From contig JABDRH010000589.1 of NCBI GenBank assembly GCA_013041835.1, positions 1 to 13,225 of the forward strand: a DNA stretch of 13,225 nt. The letters run 5' to 3'. The translations under genes were made by a program, and so were the position numbers. Each line of letters opens with the position of its first letter. Position 1 is the stretch's first letter. The notes below the pieces were generated by a model, which saw only the letters and a program-made list of their open reading frames with translations, was not told where the DNA came from and searched no databases. The stretch comes from Desulfatitalea sp. Its GTDB lineage: Bacteria; Desulfobacterota; Desulfobacteria; Desulfobacterales; Desulfosarcinaceae. Positions 7,042 through 13,225 of the stretch are shown in pieces.

Positions 7042-7070
7042 ACTATAGGCGAAGTGTCTGCAGATTTCAA
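7042..7070 (-). promoter_or_regulatory. Sigma70-type promoter of the polyamine operon
   Basis: On the minus strand TTGAAA (7065-7070) and TATAGT (7042-7047) each match five of six consensus bases and are separated by exactly 17 nt. Transcription would begin near 7035, giving a leader of about 43 nt before the GTG start of the arginine decarboxylase. This is the best promoter by eye in the window. It makes the three polyamine genes a unit separate from bioB. Confidence 0.65.
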
Positions 7071-7073
7071 TAT

Positions 7074-7107
7074 TAAAGGTATCATCAGGCATCCCTCCAT
7101 ACCTTTA
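7074..7107 (-). terminator. Hairpin directly after bioB, possible terminator
   Basis: TAAAGGTAT (7074-7082) pairs perfectly with ATACCTTTA (7099-7107) around a 16-nt loop. It begins 4 nt past the biotin synthase stop and lies just upstream of the polyamine promoter. The sequence after the stem on the minus strand (ATATTGAAA) is only weakly T-rich, so termination may be incomplete. Confidence 0.4.
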
Positions 7108-7110
7108 TTA

Positions 7111-8124
7111 TTATAAGCAAAACATACCATCCTCCGATCGCTCACCCTCCCCCATGCTCAGCGTGCGAAGCATCTGCATGTCCGCGCCCATATTGCGACC
7201 TTGCGTGGTTAGGTAATTACCAATCATGAGGCCGTTGGCACCAGCGAAAAGGACCCATGAATGCAGTTCCTTCAAGGTAATCTCACGCCCACCGCAAATG
7301 GTGATATCCTTTCCCGGATGGATGAACCGAAGCAGGGCCACGACTGACAATGCCTCCAAGGCCGGCAGCAGGGGCCGGTGGGCCAGGCGAGTCCCCGGCA
7401 AGGGATTAAGAAAGTTGACCGGAATGCAGTCCACATCCAATTGCTTGAGCATAAAAAACATCTCCACACGCTGGCCCCACGATTCCCCCATTCCAAAAAT
7501 GCCACCGCTGCAAATTTCGAGACCGGCAGCTCTGGCGGTCCGCAATGAATCGATATCTTCCTGGTAATCATGGGTCGTACAGATCTGGTTAAAAAAACTG
7601 GGTGCCGTCTCCAGATTATGATGATAGCGCGTCACACCGGCCGCTTTAAGGCGGCGGGCGGAGGATTCGCTCAGCATGCCCACAGAGGCGCAAAGATGAA
7701 GACGGCTTTGCTTGCGAAGCGTTTCGGCGGCCCGGCAAACCGTATCAACCTCCCGTTCATTCAGCCCAACCCCGCTGGTGACCACCGAGTAATGGGTGGC
7801 CCCCCCGCTCGCCAGTCTTAATCCCGCCTCGATCAACTCATCCGCACAGCGCAAAGGATATGTTTCAACGCGGCAGTTGTGATGAACCGACTGGCTGCAA
7901 AAGGCACAATCCTGAGAACAATGCCCGCTCTTGGCATTGAGAATCGCGCATCGAAACACGCGATGCGGCTTGAATTGCTGACGCAATAGATTGGCACAAG
8001 CGATCATCTCCATGGCTGCCTTGGGTGTCCGGGGGACCAGCGAAAGCGCTTCCTCGCGGGAAATGCCATCATCCACCGAAGCGGCTATCCGATTGACCAT
8101 ACAATAATAATTGGAATTGAACAT
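7111..8124 (-). CDS. bioB: Biotin synthase
   Basis: A 337-residue radical SAM enzyme that inserts sulfur into dethiobiotin, the last step of biotin synthesis. The SAM-binding cluster motif is Cys69-x3-Cys73-x2-Cys76 (SGHCSQDCAFCSQS). Other BioB blocks follow: YHHNLETAPSFFNQICTTHDY, GLEICSGGIFGMGES, PVNFLNPLPGT, and the late GGREITLKE plus FAGANGLMIGNYLTTQGR with the arginine that contacts the auxiliary [2Fe-2S] cluster. I chose ATG 8124 because GGAAAGG lies about 6 nt upstream. In-frame ATG 8151 and GTG 8181 lack ribosome binding sites and would add 9 or 19 atypical residues. No other biotin gene is in the window. A BirA-like operator upstream (8207-8236) suggests repression by biotin. Confidence 0.95.
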   Translation of the reverse strand: MFNSNYYCMVNRIAASVDDGISREEALSLVPRTPKAAMEMIACANLLRQQFKPHRVFRCAILNAKSGHCSQDCAFCSQSVHHNCRVETYPLRCADELIEAGLRLASGGATHYSVVTSGVGLNEREVDTVCRAAETLRKQSRLHLCASVGMLSESSARRLKAAGVTRYHHNLETAPSFFNQICTTHDYQEDIDSLRTARAAGLEICSGGIFGMGESWGQRVEMFFMLKQLDVDCIPVNFLNPLPGTRLAHRPLLPALEALSVVALLRFIHPGKDITICGGREITLKELHSWVLFAGANGLMIGNYLTTQGRNMGADMQMLRTLSMGEGERSEDGMFCL

Positions 8125-8206
8125 CGTAGACCTTTCCAGTTCGGCGATCATGGCCACAGAACATGTTGCCGATATGCCCACACAGGCGGAATTGAAACAG
8201 CATTCT

Positions 8207-8236
8207 CGTTAACCCACACCATACCATTCGTTAACC
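8207..8236 (-). promoter_or_regulatory. BirA-like biotin operator upstream of bioB
   Basis: Two identical 8-mers (GGTTAACG on the minus strand, at 8229-8236 and 8207-8214) are separated by 14 nt. Their GTTAAC cores are palindromic and 22 bp apart. That is the half-site core and spacing of the known BirA signal, roughly TTGTTAACC-N14/15-GGTTAACAA, recalled from comparative work on biotin regulons. The right half fits well; the left half carries G instead of T in front and G instead of C at the end. It lies 83-112 bp upstream of the bioB ATG and just past a candidate promoter. The function is inferred from position and similarity. Confidence 0.5.
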
Positions 8237-8249
8237 ATTCATTTGCAGG

Positions 8250-8279
8250 TTCATATCAGGCATTCGGGCTTATCGTCAA
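8250..8279 (-). promoter_or_regulatory. Candidate promoter of bioB
   Basis: The minus strand reads TTGACG (8274-8279, five of six) and, after 18 nt, TATGAA (8250-8255, four of six). The start site would fall near 8243, placing the BirA-like repeats immediately downstream, where a bound repressor would block elongation or open-complex formation. Confidence 0.4.
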
Positions 8280-8314
8280 TGCCGGTTCAAATCGAGCTGC
8301 AATAGAGTCGCTCA

Positions 8315-8333
8315 GGCAGATCCCGGATCTGCC
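8315..8333. repeat. 8-bp perfect inverted repeat in the bioB/kinase intergenic region
   Basis: GGCAGATC (8315-8322), a 3-nt centre CCG, then GATCTGCC (8326-8333). It lies between the divergent bioB and sensor kinase genes and has no T-run after it. A dyad of this size between divergent promoters could be a regulator site, but I cannot name the protein. Confidence 0.45.
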
Positions 8334-8368
8334 ACGTGCGCGCTAATCCGTCGGTTGCAACTACAACC

Positions 8369-8398
8369 TTGCCATTATTAAACTTTTTTTTTATTCTG
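8369..8398 (+). promoter_or_regulatory. Candidate promoter of the hybrid sensor kinase
   Basis: TTGCCA (8369-8374, five of six) and TATTCT (8393-8398, four of six) are 18 nt apart, with a run of nine T between them. The leader to the preferred ATG at 8572 would be about 165 nt. Confidence 0.4.
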
Positions 8399-8571
8399 GA
8401 TGTAAATTTCGGTGCGGTGCTGGATGCCATCGCCTCACCTGTCCTGTTCGGCATCATCTGATTTCTGTGGCACTGCGCGCATATATCCGAAAAGGAATAA
8501 AGCCGTCACCCGCCACTTGTCGAATCGTTGTGCGCTCAATAACGGTTTTGTGCTTGAAAGGCCTGCTGGTT

Positions 8572-11109
8572 ATGGTTCTAATTGAAAAACTTGTAGGTTC
8601 CTGGAATGTTCTGGAAAAAAAGTGGATGCCGGCATATGCATGGCAGGCCGATCCGCTCACCTTCTGGCGGGAACGGATTCTGTTTCTGATGTGCACCATC
8701 TGCGTCGGCATGGGTTTCTTTGCCCTCATTGCCTCGCTCGTCCTTTCCTACAAGGAAGGATTCTGGGCTGTCATGGCCGTTGATGTCACCGCGTATTTAG
8801 CCATGGTGTGCGCCCTGGTGCTGCGCAGCCTGCCATTGAAAGTGCGGGGCGGTATCGCCTTCGCCTGCCTGTACTCCTTGGGGGTGGGGTTGTCCTTTCT
8901 GCTCGGACCGGTGGGTGCCGGGTACATCTGGCTTTTTGGCGCGTCCATCATGGCTGGCGCCATTATCGGCATGGGGGCTTCCATTGCCTCACTGGCCCTA
9001 AACCTATTCACCCTGGCAGGTGTTGGGCTTTATATTTTTTATGCGCCACCCTTTTGGGCAGTGAACGCAGAAAACGTGCTTGAAAGATGGCTGGTAATGG
9101 CCCTCAATTTTTTACTGCTCAATTCTTTTGTCACCATTTCAACCGCATTTATGCTCAACGGACTCAAACAGGCATTGACCAAGGAGCAGGAAATCAGCGC
9201 TGATTTGCGACAGAGCGAAGAGCGCTACCGCATTGTGGCCGATTTCAATTATGACTGGGAGTACTGGCTCGGCCCCCAGGGTGAATTGCACTATGTTTCG
9301 CCCTCATGCCAACGCATCACCGGCTACACAGCCGATGAATTCATGGCGAATCCCGATTTGCTGGCCACCATTGTCCATGAAAAGGATATGGATCGAACCA
9401 GCAACCATTTGAGCGCCGATACCCGGGAGAATCCGGACGTGGACTTCATGGATTTTCGTATCGTCCGCTCCGATCAGCAAATCAAATGGATCAGTCATTT
9501 CTGTTTGCCTGTCTATTCAGACAACGGAAACTACCTGGGGCGACGGGCGAGTAATCGCGATATCACCGATCGCAAGGTGATCGAAGACAAACTGAGTCTT
9601 CATCATGAACGTTTCCTGACGGTTTTGAACAGCATCGATGCTTCCATTTACGTTGCGGACCTGGATACTTACGAAATCCTGTTCATGAACAAACACATGA
9701 TCGAAACCTATGGCGAAGACATGACCGGCGGCAGATGTTATGAAGCCCTCAGGGACGAATCTGAGCCATGCGACTGGTGCAACAACTATGAACTGATAAA
9801 TGAGCATATGGAGCCCAGCGGCGTACATATCTGGCAGGAACAAAATCCGGTCACTTCAAAATGGTATGTCAATCATGACCGAGCCATCCGTTGGACCGAC
9901 GGCCGCCTGGCGAAAATTCAGATTGCCACGGATATCACCGAGCTGAAGAAATTGGAAAACGAACTGCGCCAGAGTCACAAAATGGAAGCCATCGGCACCC
10001 TTGCCGGCGGCATTGCCCATGACTTCAACAATATTTTAGCATCCATCATCGGTTTTACAGAACTGGCGCTGGATGATGCGCAGAAGGGAACCCTGCTCGA
10101 AGACAATCTGCAACAAGTCTATATCGCCGGCAACCGGGCCAAGGAACTGGTCAAGCAGATACTTACCTTTGCGCGGCAATCGGATGAAAAGACCAAACCG
10201 CTCCAGGTCAACACGATCGCCAAGGAGGTCCTCAAACTGATCCGCTCCTCCATTCCCTCCTCCATTCGGATTCAGCAGGATACGGCCAGCACTGCATTGA
10301 TCATGGGAAATCCGGCCCAGATGCACCAAGTACTCATGAACCTTTGCACCAATGCGGCCCAGGCCATGGAGCATTCCGGCGGCACATTGGGCGTCTACCT
10401 GGAAGACATCAACGTCACCGCGGATAACGCCCATGAGCATGAAAACCTTGATCAGGGGGAGTATCTGCTATTGAGCGTGTCGGATACGGGCGACGGCATG
10501 GACCCACGGATCATGGATTCCATTTTCGAACCTTTTTTCACCACCAAGGGGCCGGGTGAAGGCACCGGCATGGGGCTGGCCATGGTCCATGGCATCGTGG
10601 AAAGTTGCGGCGGAAAAATCGTGGTCAACAGCAAGTTGGGCCAGGGATCGGTGTTCAAGCTTTATTTTCCCGCCTTTCATCGGCGCAGTGAAGCGAATCC
10701 GTCACAAGAAGAGATGCTGCCTTCAGGCAATGAACGCATCCTTTTGGTGGATGATGAACTGCCCATTACCACGATGAGCGGCCAACTTCTAGAAAAATTG
10801 GGATACCGGGTAACCACGCGCACCAGCAGCGTGGAGGCCCTGTCGTTGTTTCAGTCCAAGCCATACCACTTCGACCTGATCATCACCGACATGACCATGC
10901 CCAATATATCGGGAGATAGACTGGCGGCCGAAATGATGCGTGTCCGACCCGACCTGCCGGTCATCCTTTGTACCGGTTACAGTAAAGTTATCTCCGATGA
11001 AATGGCCAAGGAGATGGGCATTAAGGCGTTTATCTACAAGCCCATCGTTAAAAACGAACTGGCGAAGATCATTCGTCAGGTATTGGACGAATCAGCCCAG
11101 GCGGCATAG
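8572..11109 (+). CDS. Membrane-bound hybrid histidine kinase (6 TM, PAS-PAS-HisKA-HATPase-REC)
   Basis: An 845-residue hybrid sensor kinase. Six hydrophobic helices occupy about residues 37-190 with almost no periplasmic loops, so the membrane part may itself be the sensor; I do not recognise its family. Two PAS domains follow (about 216-340 and 344-465). The second contains CYEALRDESEPCDWC, with Cys389, Cys400 and Cys403. HisKA has the phospho-acceptor His483 in GGIAHDFNN. The ATPase domain shows the N box at Asn590 (LMNLCTNAAQAM), DTGDGM at 638 and GTGMGLAM near 664. A receiver domain (about 722-840) has acidic Asp727/Asp728 and phospho-acceptor Asp773 in IITDMTMPN. I prefer ATG 8572 (GAAAGG about 10 nt upstream). 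GTG 8467 would add 35 residues without a ribosome binding site. No output regulator is adjacent, so its partner is unknown. Confidence 0.93.
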   Translation: MVLIEKLVGSWNVLEKKWMPAYAWQADPLTFWRERILFLMCTICVGMGFFALIASLVLSYKEGFWAVMAVDVTAYLAMVCALVLRSLPLKVRGGIAFACLYSLGVGLSFLLGPVGAGYIWLFGASIMAGAIIGMGASIASLALNLFTLAGVGLYIFYAPPFWAVNAENVLERWLVMALNFLLLNSFVTISTAFMLNGLKQALTKEQEISADLRQSEERYRIVADFNYDWEYWLGPQGELHYVSPSCQRITGYTADEFMANPDLLATIVHEKDMDRTSNHLSADTRENPDVDFMDFRIVRSDQQIKWISHFCLPVYSDNGNYLGRRASNRDITDRKVIEDKLSLHHERFLTVLNSIDASIYVADLDTYEILFMNKHMIETYGEDMTGGRCYEALRDESEPCDWCNNYELINEHMEPSGVHIWQEQNPVTSKWYVNHDRAIRWTDGRLAKIQIATDITELKKLENELRQSHKMEAIGTLAGGIAHDFNNILASIIGFTELALDDAQKGTLLEDNLQQVYIAGNRAKELVKQILTFARQSDEKTKPLQVNTIAKEVLKLIRSSIPSSIRIQQDTASTALIMGNPAQMHQVLMNLCTNAAQAMEHSGGTLGVYLEDINVTADNAHEHENLDQGEYLLLSVSDTGDGMDPRIMDSIFEPFFTTKGPGEGTGMGLAMVHGIVESCGGKIVVNSKLGQGSVFKLYFPAFHRRSEANPSQEEMLPSGNERILLVDDELPITTMSGQLLEKLGYRVTTRTSSVEALSLFQSKPYHFDLIITDMTMPNISGDRLAAEMMRVRPDLPVILCTGYSKVISDEMAKEMGIKAFIYKPIVKNELAKIIRQVLDESAQAA

Positions 11110-11128
11110 TGCTGTTACCGGTTCCGCG

Positions 11129-11698
11129 TCAAGATCCTCGGTCTTGTTCATTTCCCGGCCAATGCCGCTGTTGGAGCACCTCGAAAGGACTATCGGAATG
11201 GTCAACCCGACACGCGCACCGTTCCTGGTTCAGGTCAGTGCCGCATCGGGGGCACAACCCCTTGCACCCTTCCCGGCAAAGGGGCCTGAAGGGCAGCGCC
11301 ATAACGACCTGCTCCTGGATGGTGTGTCTCAGATCGATCTCATCGCCCTGGAAATAGATCAGACCGATACTATCGGCAGTCACCTCCACCTCCGTGCCAT
11401 CGTTTCGATGCACATCGGCTGGAATTTGCCTTGAATAGCGCAATGTGAAACGCCGCGACAGGCAGAAGGCAACATCGGTCAGACAACGCCCGCAGGCCAG
11501 ACGGACCGTAAACGAGATGCTGCCCTTTACCTTGAACATTTCCTTTTCCGGCAAGATCGACACTGTAATGTTAATGGGATCGTCAATACGGCACTGTCCG
11601 CTGTCCTTCAGCTCGGCAAGCACTGAGAAGGACTCGGTTGCTTCTTTGAAACTGAGCACCATGCCATCGGCCGGAATATGTTGTGTCTCTATCTTCAT
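11129..11698 (-). CDS. yceD: YceD/DUF177 family protein
   Basis: A 189-residue DUF177 protein. The family (YceD in E. coli, plant homologues) is linked to 23S rRNA accumulation and large ribosomal subunit formation. The family signature is present: ACGRC at residues 68-72 in the N-terminal beta region, then acidic DxxD-like segments, and a cysteine-rich block LCREGCKGLCPRCGTDLNQE continuing to CAC, with Cys141, 145, 149, 152, 161 and 163. These probably bind zinc. The ATG at 11698 has no clear ribosome binding site, but no internal start is better. In most bacteria this gene is followed by rpmF (ribosomal protein L32). Here the 3' end runs into the convergent kinase gene 19 nt away, and the C-terminal tail (QQRHWPGNEQDRGS) looks atypical. 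The assignment is secure; the exact role is inferred. Confidence 0.88.
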   Translation of the reverse strand: MKIETQHIPADGMVLSFKEATESFSVLAELKDSGQCRIDDPINITVSILPEKEMFKVKGSISFTVRLACGRCLTDVAFCLSRRFTLRYSRQIPADVHRNDGTEVEVTADSIGLIYFQGDEIDLRHTIQEQVVMALPFRPLCREGCKGLCPRCGTDLNQERCACRVDHSDSPFEVLQQRHWPGNEQDRGS

Positions 11699-11733
11699 GA
11701 ATTATCGTGAGACTAAAACCAAATGTTTCCAAT

Positions 11734-11748
11734 TGCAAGCTGCTTGCA
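11734..11748. repeat. 7-bp perfect dyad upstream of yceD
   Basis: TGCAAGC, a single T, then TGCAAGC inverted (GCTTGCA). It lies 36-50 bp upstream of the yceD ATG, in the intergenic region shared with the divergent lytic transglycosylase gene. It could be an operator for either gene; no known consensus comes to mind. Confidence 0.4.
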
Positions 11749-11851
11749 TAGACTTTTGTCACCGACTGTCTTTATTTTGACGCTGAAAGCAACACAAGCT
11801 TGGCCTCTCGCTCCAAGAAAAGGATCTGCTTACCACTATTTCAGGCCTTCA

Positions 11852-11878
11852 TTGTCGGGACATAAGAAATGGTATAAA
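11852..11878 (+). promoter_or_regulatory. Candidate promoter of the lytic transglycosylase gene
   Basis: TTGTCG (11852-11857) and TATAAA (11873-11878, five of six) are separated by 15 nt, shorter than ideal. A leader of about 55 nt would follow. It also contains the palindrome ATGATATCAT at 11894-11903, which may be an operator or chance in AT-rich DNA. Confidence 0.35.
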
Positions 11879-11938
11879 TTTTGCTTATTTTTAATGATAT
11901 CATATTTAAACGTAAAGCCTCCAAAGAGGATTCGTCTT

Positions 11939-13225
11939 ATGACCATTTCACGTGCGACCCGTACCGTCGCGTTGTTGGCGCTACTCTTTCTTATGACCGC
12001 CAGCTTGGCCGCAGCGGATGACGACCTGTTTCCAATGCCCCAGGTCATCGTCTCCAACGTGGCCTTTTGGACCAAAGTGTACGCCCAATATACGACCGGA
12101 CACGGTATTGTGCATGATGGTCATGACTTGACAATCATCTACGACATCATTGCCCTGCTGCCCTACGATGCCCCCGACGCCAACAGGGTCAATCGCAAAC
12201 GCATAAAACGCGCCAAAAATAAATACCGCCATATTCTGCGAAAGCTGGCCAAGCATCCAGGAACTCGTGACAAAGCAGCGCGACGGGTTGCCGAATACTT
12301 CGGTGACAACGCCAATGCCAATACCTTCCTGTCTGCCGCCGGCAACGTGCGCTGTCAGATCGGCCAAAAGGACCGCTTTCGGGCGGGATTGATTCGCTCA
12401 GGCGCTTATATCGAACAAATACGAACAATTTTTAAGCGTAAGGGGCTCCCCGAGGCGCTGGCCTATCTGCCCCATGTGGAATCCTCTTTCAATCCCAACG
12501 CATACAGCAAATTCGGTGCGGCCGGCGTCTGGCAGTTCACCCGTTCCACCGGCCGGCGCTTCATGCATGTGGGCTATGAATTGGACGAACGGCGCGATCC
12601 CATCCTGGCCACCCACGCAGCCGCGGCATTGCTGGCAGAAAACTACGCCAAGTTGGGTAGCTGGCCCCTGGCCATCACCGCATACAACCATGGTGCGGCC
12701 GGCATGCAGCGGGCTCGGAACAAGCACGGCGACTATGCGCGGATCTTTCAAGACTACCGCAGCCGAACCTTCAAATTCGCCTCCCGCAACTTCTACTCGG
12801 AGTTTCTTGCGGCGCGCCATGTCGCGTCCAATTATAAAACCTATTTCGGCGAATTGTCCTTCGACCGGCCCACCGGCTCGCACGTGGTCTCACTGGTCGG
12901 CTATGCGCCCATAGCGGATCTGCAGACGCACTTCAAGGTCGATATGCAAACCCTGCGGTCGTTGAATCCGGCTCTACGAAAACCAGTATTCGAGGGTCAG
13001 AAACATATCCCCAAAGGATACGCACTGCGGCTGCCGCCGGCCGAAAACATGACAGCCGATACCCGCTATGCGAAAATACCAGATGATCTCTACCGCCCGG
13101 CTCAGAAACGCAGCCGGTTTTACACGGTCCAACGCGGGGACACGGCCGGCAAAATCGCGCGCATGCACAACGTCCGGCTCCGGGATCTGGTTTTGGCGAA
13201 CAATCTGGACCGCAGGGCGGTCATC
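11939..13225 (+). CDS. MltD-like lytic murein transglycosylase with LysM, 5' part (cut by window edge)
   Basis: An open frame of 429 codons running off the right edge. Residues 1-26 form a Sec signal peptide (TVALLALLFLMTASLAAA then DDD). There is no lipobox cysteine, so it should be soluble in the periplasm, unlike the lipoprotein MltD of E. coli. A family-variable region follows, then the SLT domain at about 165-300. The catalytic Glu181 is in LPHVESSFNP, followed by FGAAGVWQFT and AITAYNHGAAGM, all diagnostic for family 1D transglycosylases that cleave glycan strands to 1,6-anhydromuramic ends. After a LysM-like stretch near 320-370, a LysM domain begins at about residue 393 (FYTVQRGDTAGKIARMHNV), binding peptidoglycan. 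The ATG at 11939 has GAGGA 8 nt upstream. Catalytic assignment is firm; the C terminus is unseen. Confidence 0.92.
   Translation, partial: MTISRATRTVALLALLFLMTASLAAADDDLFPMPQVIVSNVAFWTKVYAQYTTGHGIVHDGHDLTIIYDIIALLPYDAPDANRVNRKRIKRAKNKYRHILRKLAKHPGTRDKAARRVAEYFGDNANANTFLSAAGNVRCQIGQKDRFRAGLIRSGAYIEQIRTIFKRKGLPEALAYLPHVESSFNPNAYSKFGAAGVWQFTRSTGRRFMHVGYELDERRDPILATHAAAALLAENYAKLGSWPLAITAYNHGAAGMQRARNKHGDYARIFQDYRSRTFKFASRNFYSEFLAARHVASNYKTYFGELSFDRPTGSHVVSLVGYAPIADLQTHFKVDMQTLRSLNPALRKPVFEGQKHIPKGYALRLPPAENMTADTRYAKIPDDLYRPAQKRSRFYTVQRGDTAGKIARMHNVRLRDLVLANNLDRRAVI

Noticed and set aside
7017..7085. 22-codon minus-strand frame with GGAGGG 7 nt upstream, just before the arginine decarboxylase; considered as a leader peptide
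   Set aside because: Its start lies upstream of the strong promoter at 7042-7070, so the operon transcript would not contain it; the purine-rich site is in the loop of the bioB hairpin.
8125..8181. Longer bioB with a GTG start at 8181
   Set aside because: No ribosome binding site there, and the added residues are not typical, whereas ATG 8124 has GGAAAGG at good spacing.
8467..8571. 35-residue N-terminal extension of the sensor kinase (GTG start)
   Set aside because: No ribosome binding site at 8467; ATG 8572 has GAAAGG upstream and places the first helix at a normal distance.
1..13225. Search for CRISPR arrays, tRNA/rRNA genes, insertion sequences, toxin-antitoxin pairs or defence systems
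   Set aside because: No regularly spaced repeats, cloverleaf, transposase motif, terminal inverted repeats or defence-gene motif were seen; the window is ordinary chromosomal backbone.

Overview
The window looks like a chromosomal segment of a Gram-negative, anaerobic deltaproteobacterium. A member of the Desulfobacterota near Desulfobacteraceae or Desulfosarcinaceae is my best guess. This rests on gene content (pyruvoyl-dependent arginine decarboxylase, a bacterial deoxyhypusine synthase-like protein, a thiolase with an inserted segment, a large PAS hybrid kinase, and a YceD/DUF177 protein) and not on any marker comparison. I see no rRNA, tRNA, CRISPR array, insertion sequence or phage gene. 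Base and codon use looks even throughout.

Layout, left to right. 1-205 (-) is the 5' end of gyrA, cut by the window edge. 311-1393 (-) is an AI-2E/PerM-type membrane permease. 1394-2206 is mostly non-coding. It holds an 11-bp hairpin and one probable 51-residue membrane protein with a candidate promoter. 2207-3493 (-) is an acetyl-CoA C-acetyltransferase. It is divergent from an NRDE/TANGO2-family protein at 3676-4461 (+). From 6992 down to 4456 (-) runs a compact three-gene polyamine operon: pyruvoyl-dependent arginine decarboxylase, deoxyhypusine synthase-like protein, agmatinase. A good sigma70-type promoter lies just in front of it. 7111-8124 (-) is biotin synthase, with a BirA-like operator upstream. 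8572-11109 (+) is a six-helix, two-PAS hybrid histidine kinase with its own receiver domain. 11129-11698 (-) is a YceD-like protein. 11939 to the right edge (+) is the 5' part of a secreted MltD-like lytic transglycosylase with LysM.

How genes work together. The clearest functional unit is the polyamine operon: arginine to agmatine (decarboxylase), agmatine to putrescine plus urea (agmatinase), then very likely putrescine to homospermidine by the deoxyhypusine synthase-like enzyme. Bacteria have no eIF5A for a true deoxyhypusine synthase to modify. The route would need no S-adenosylmethionine. The other genes are housekeeping or single-gene units. Most likely to repay follow-up are the polyamine cassette, the putative BirA site at bioB, the thiolase insertion, the small membrane protein and the unexplained hairpins.
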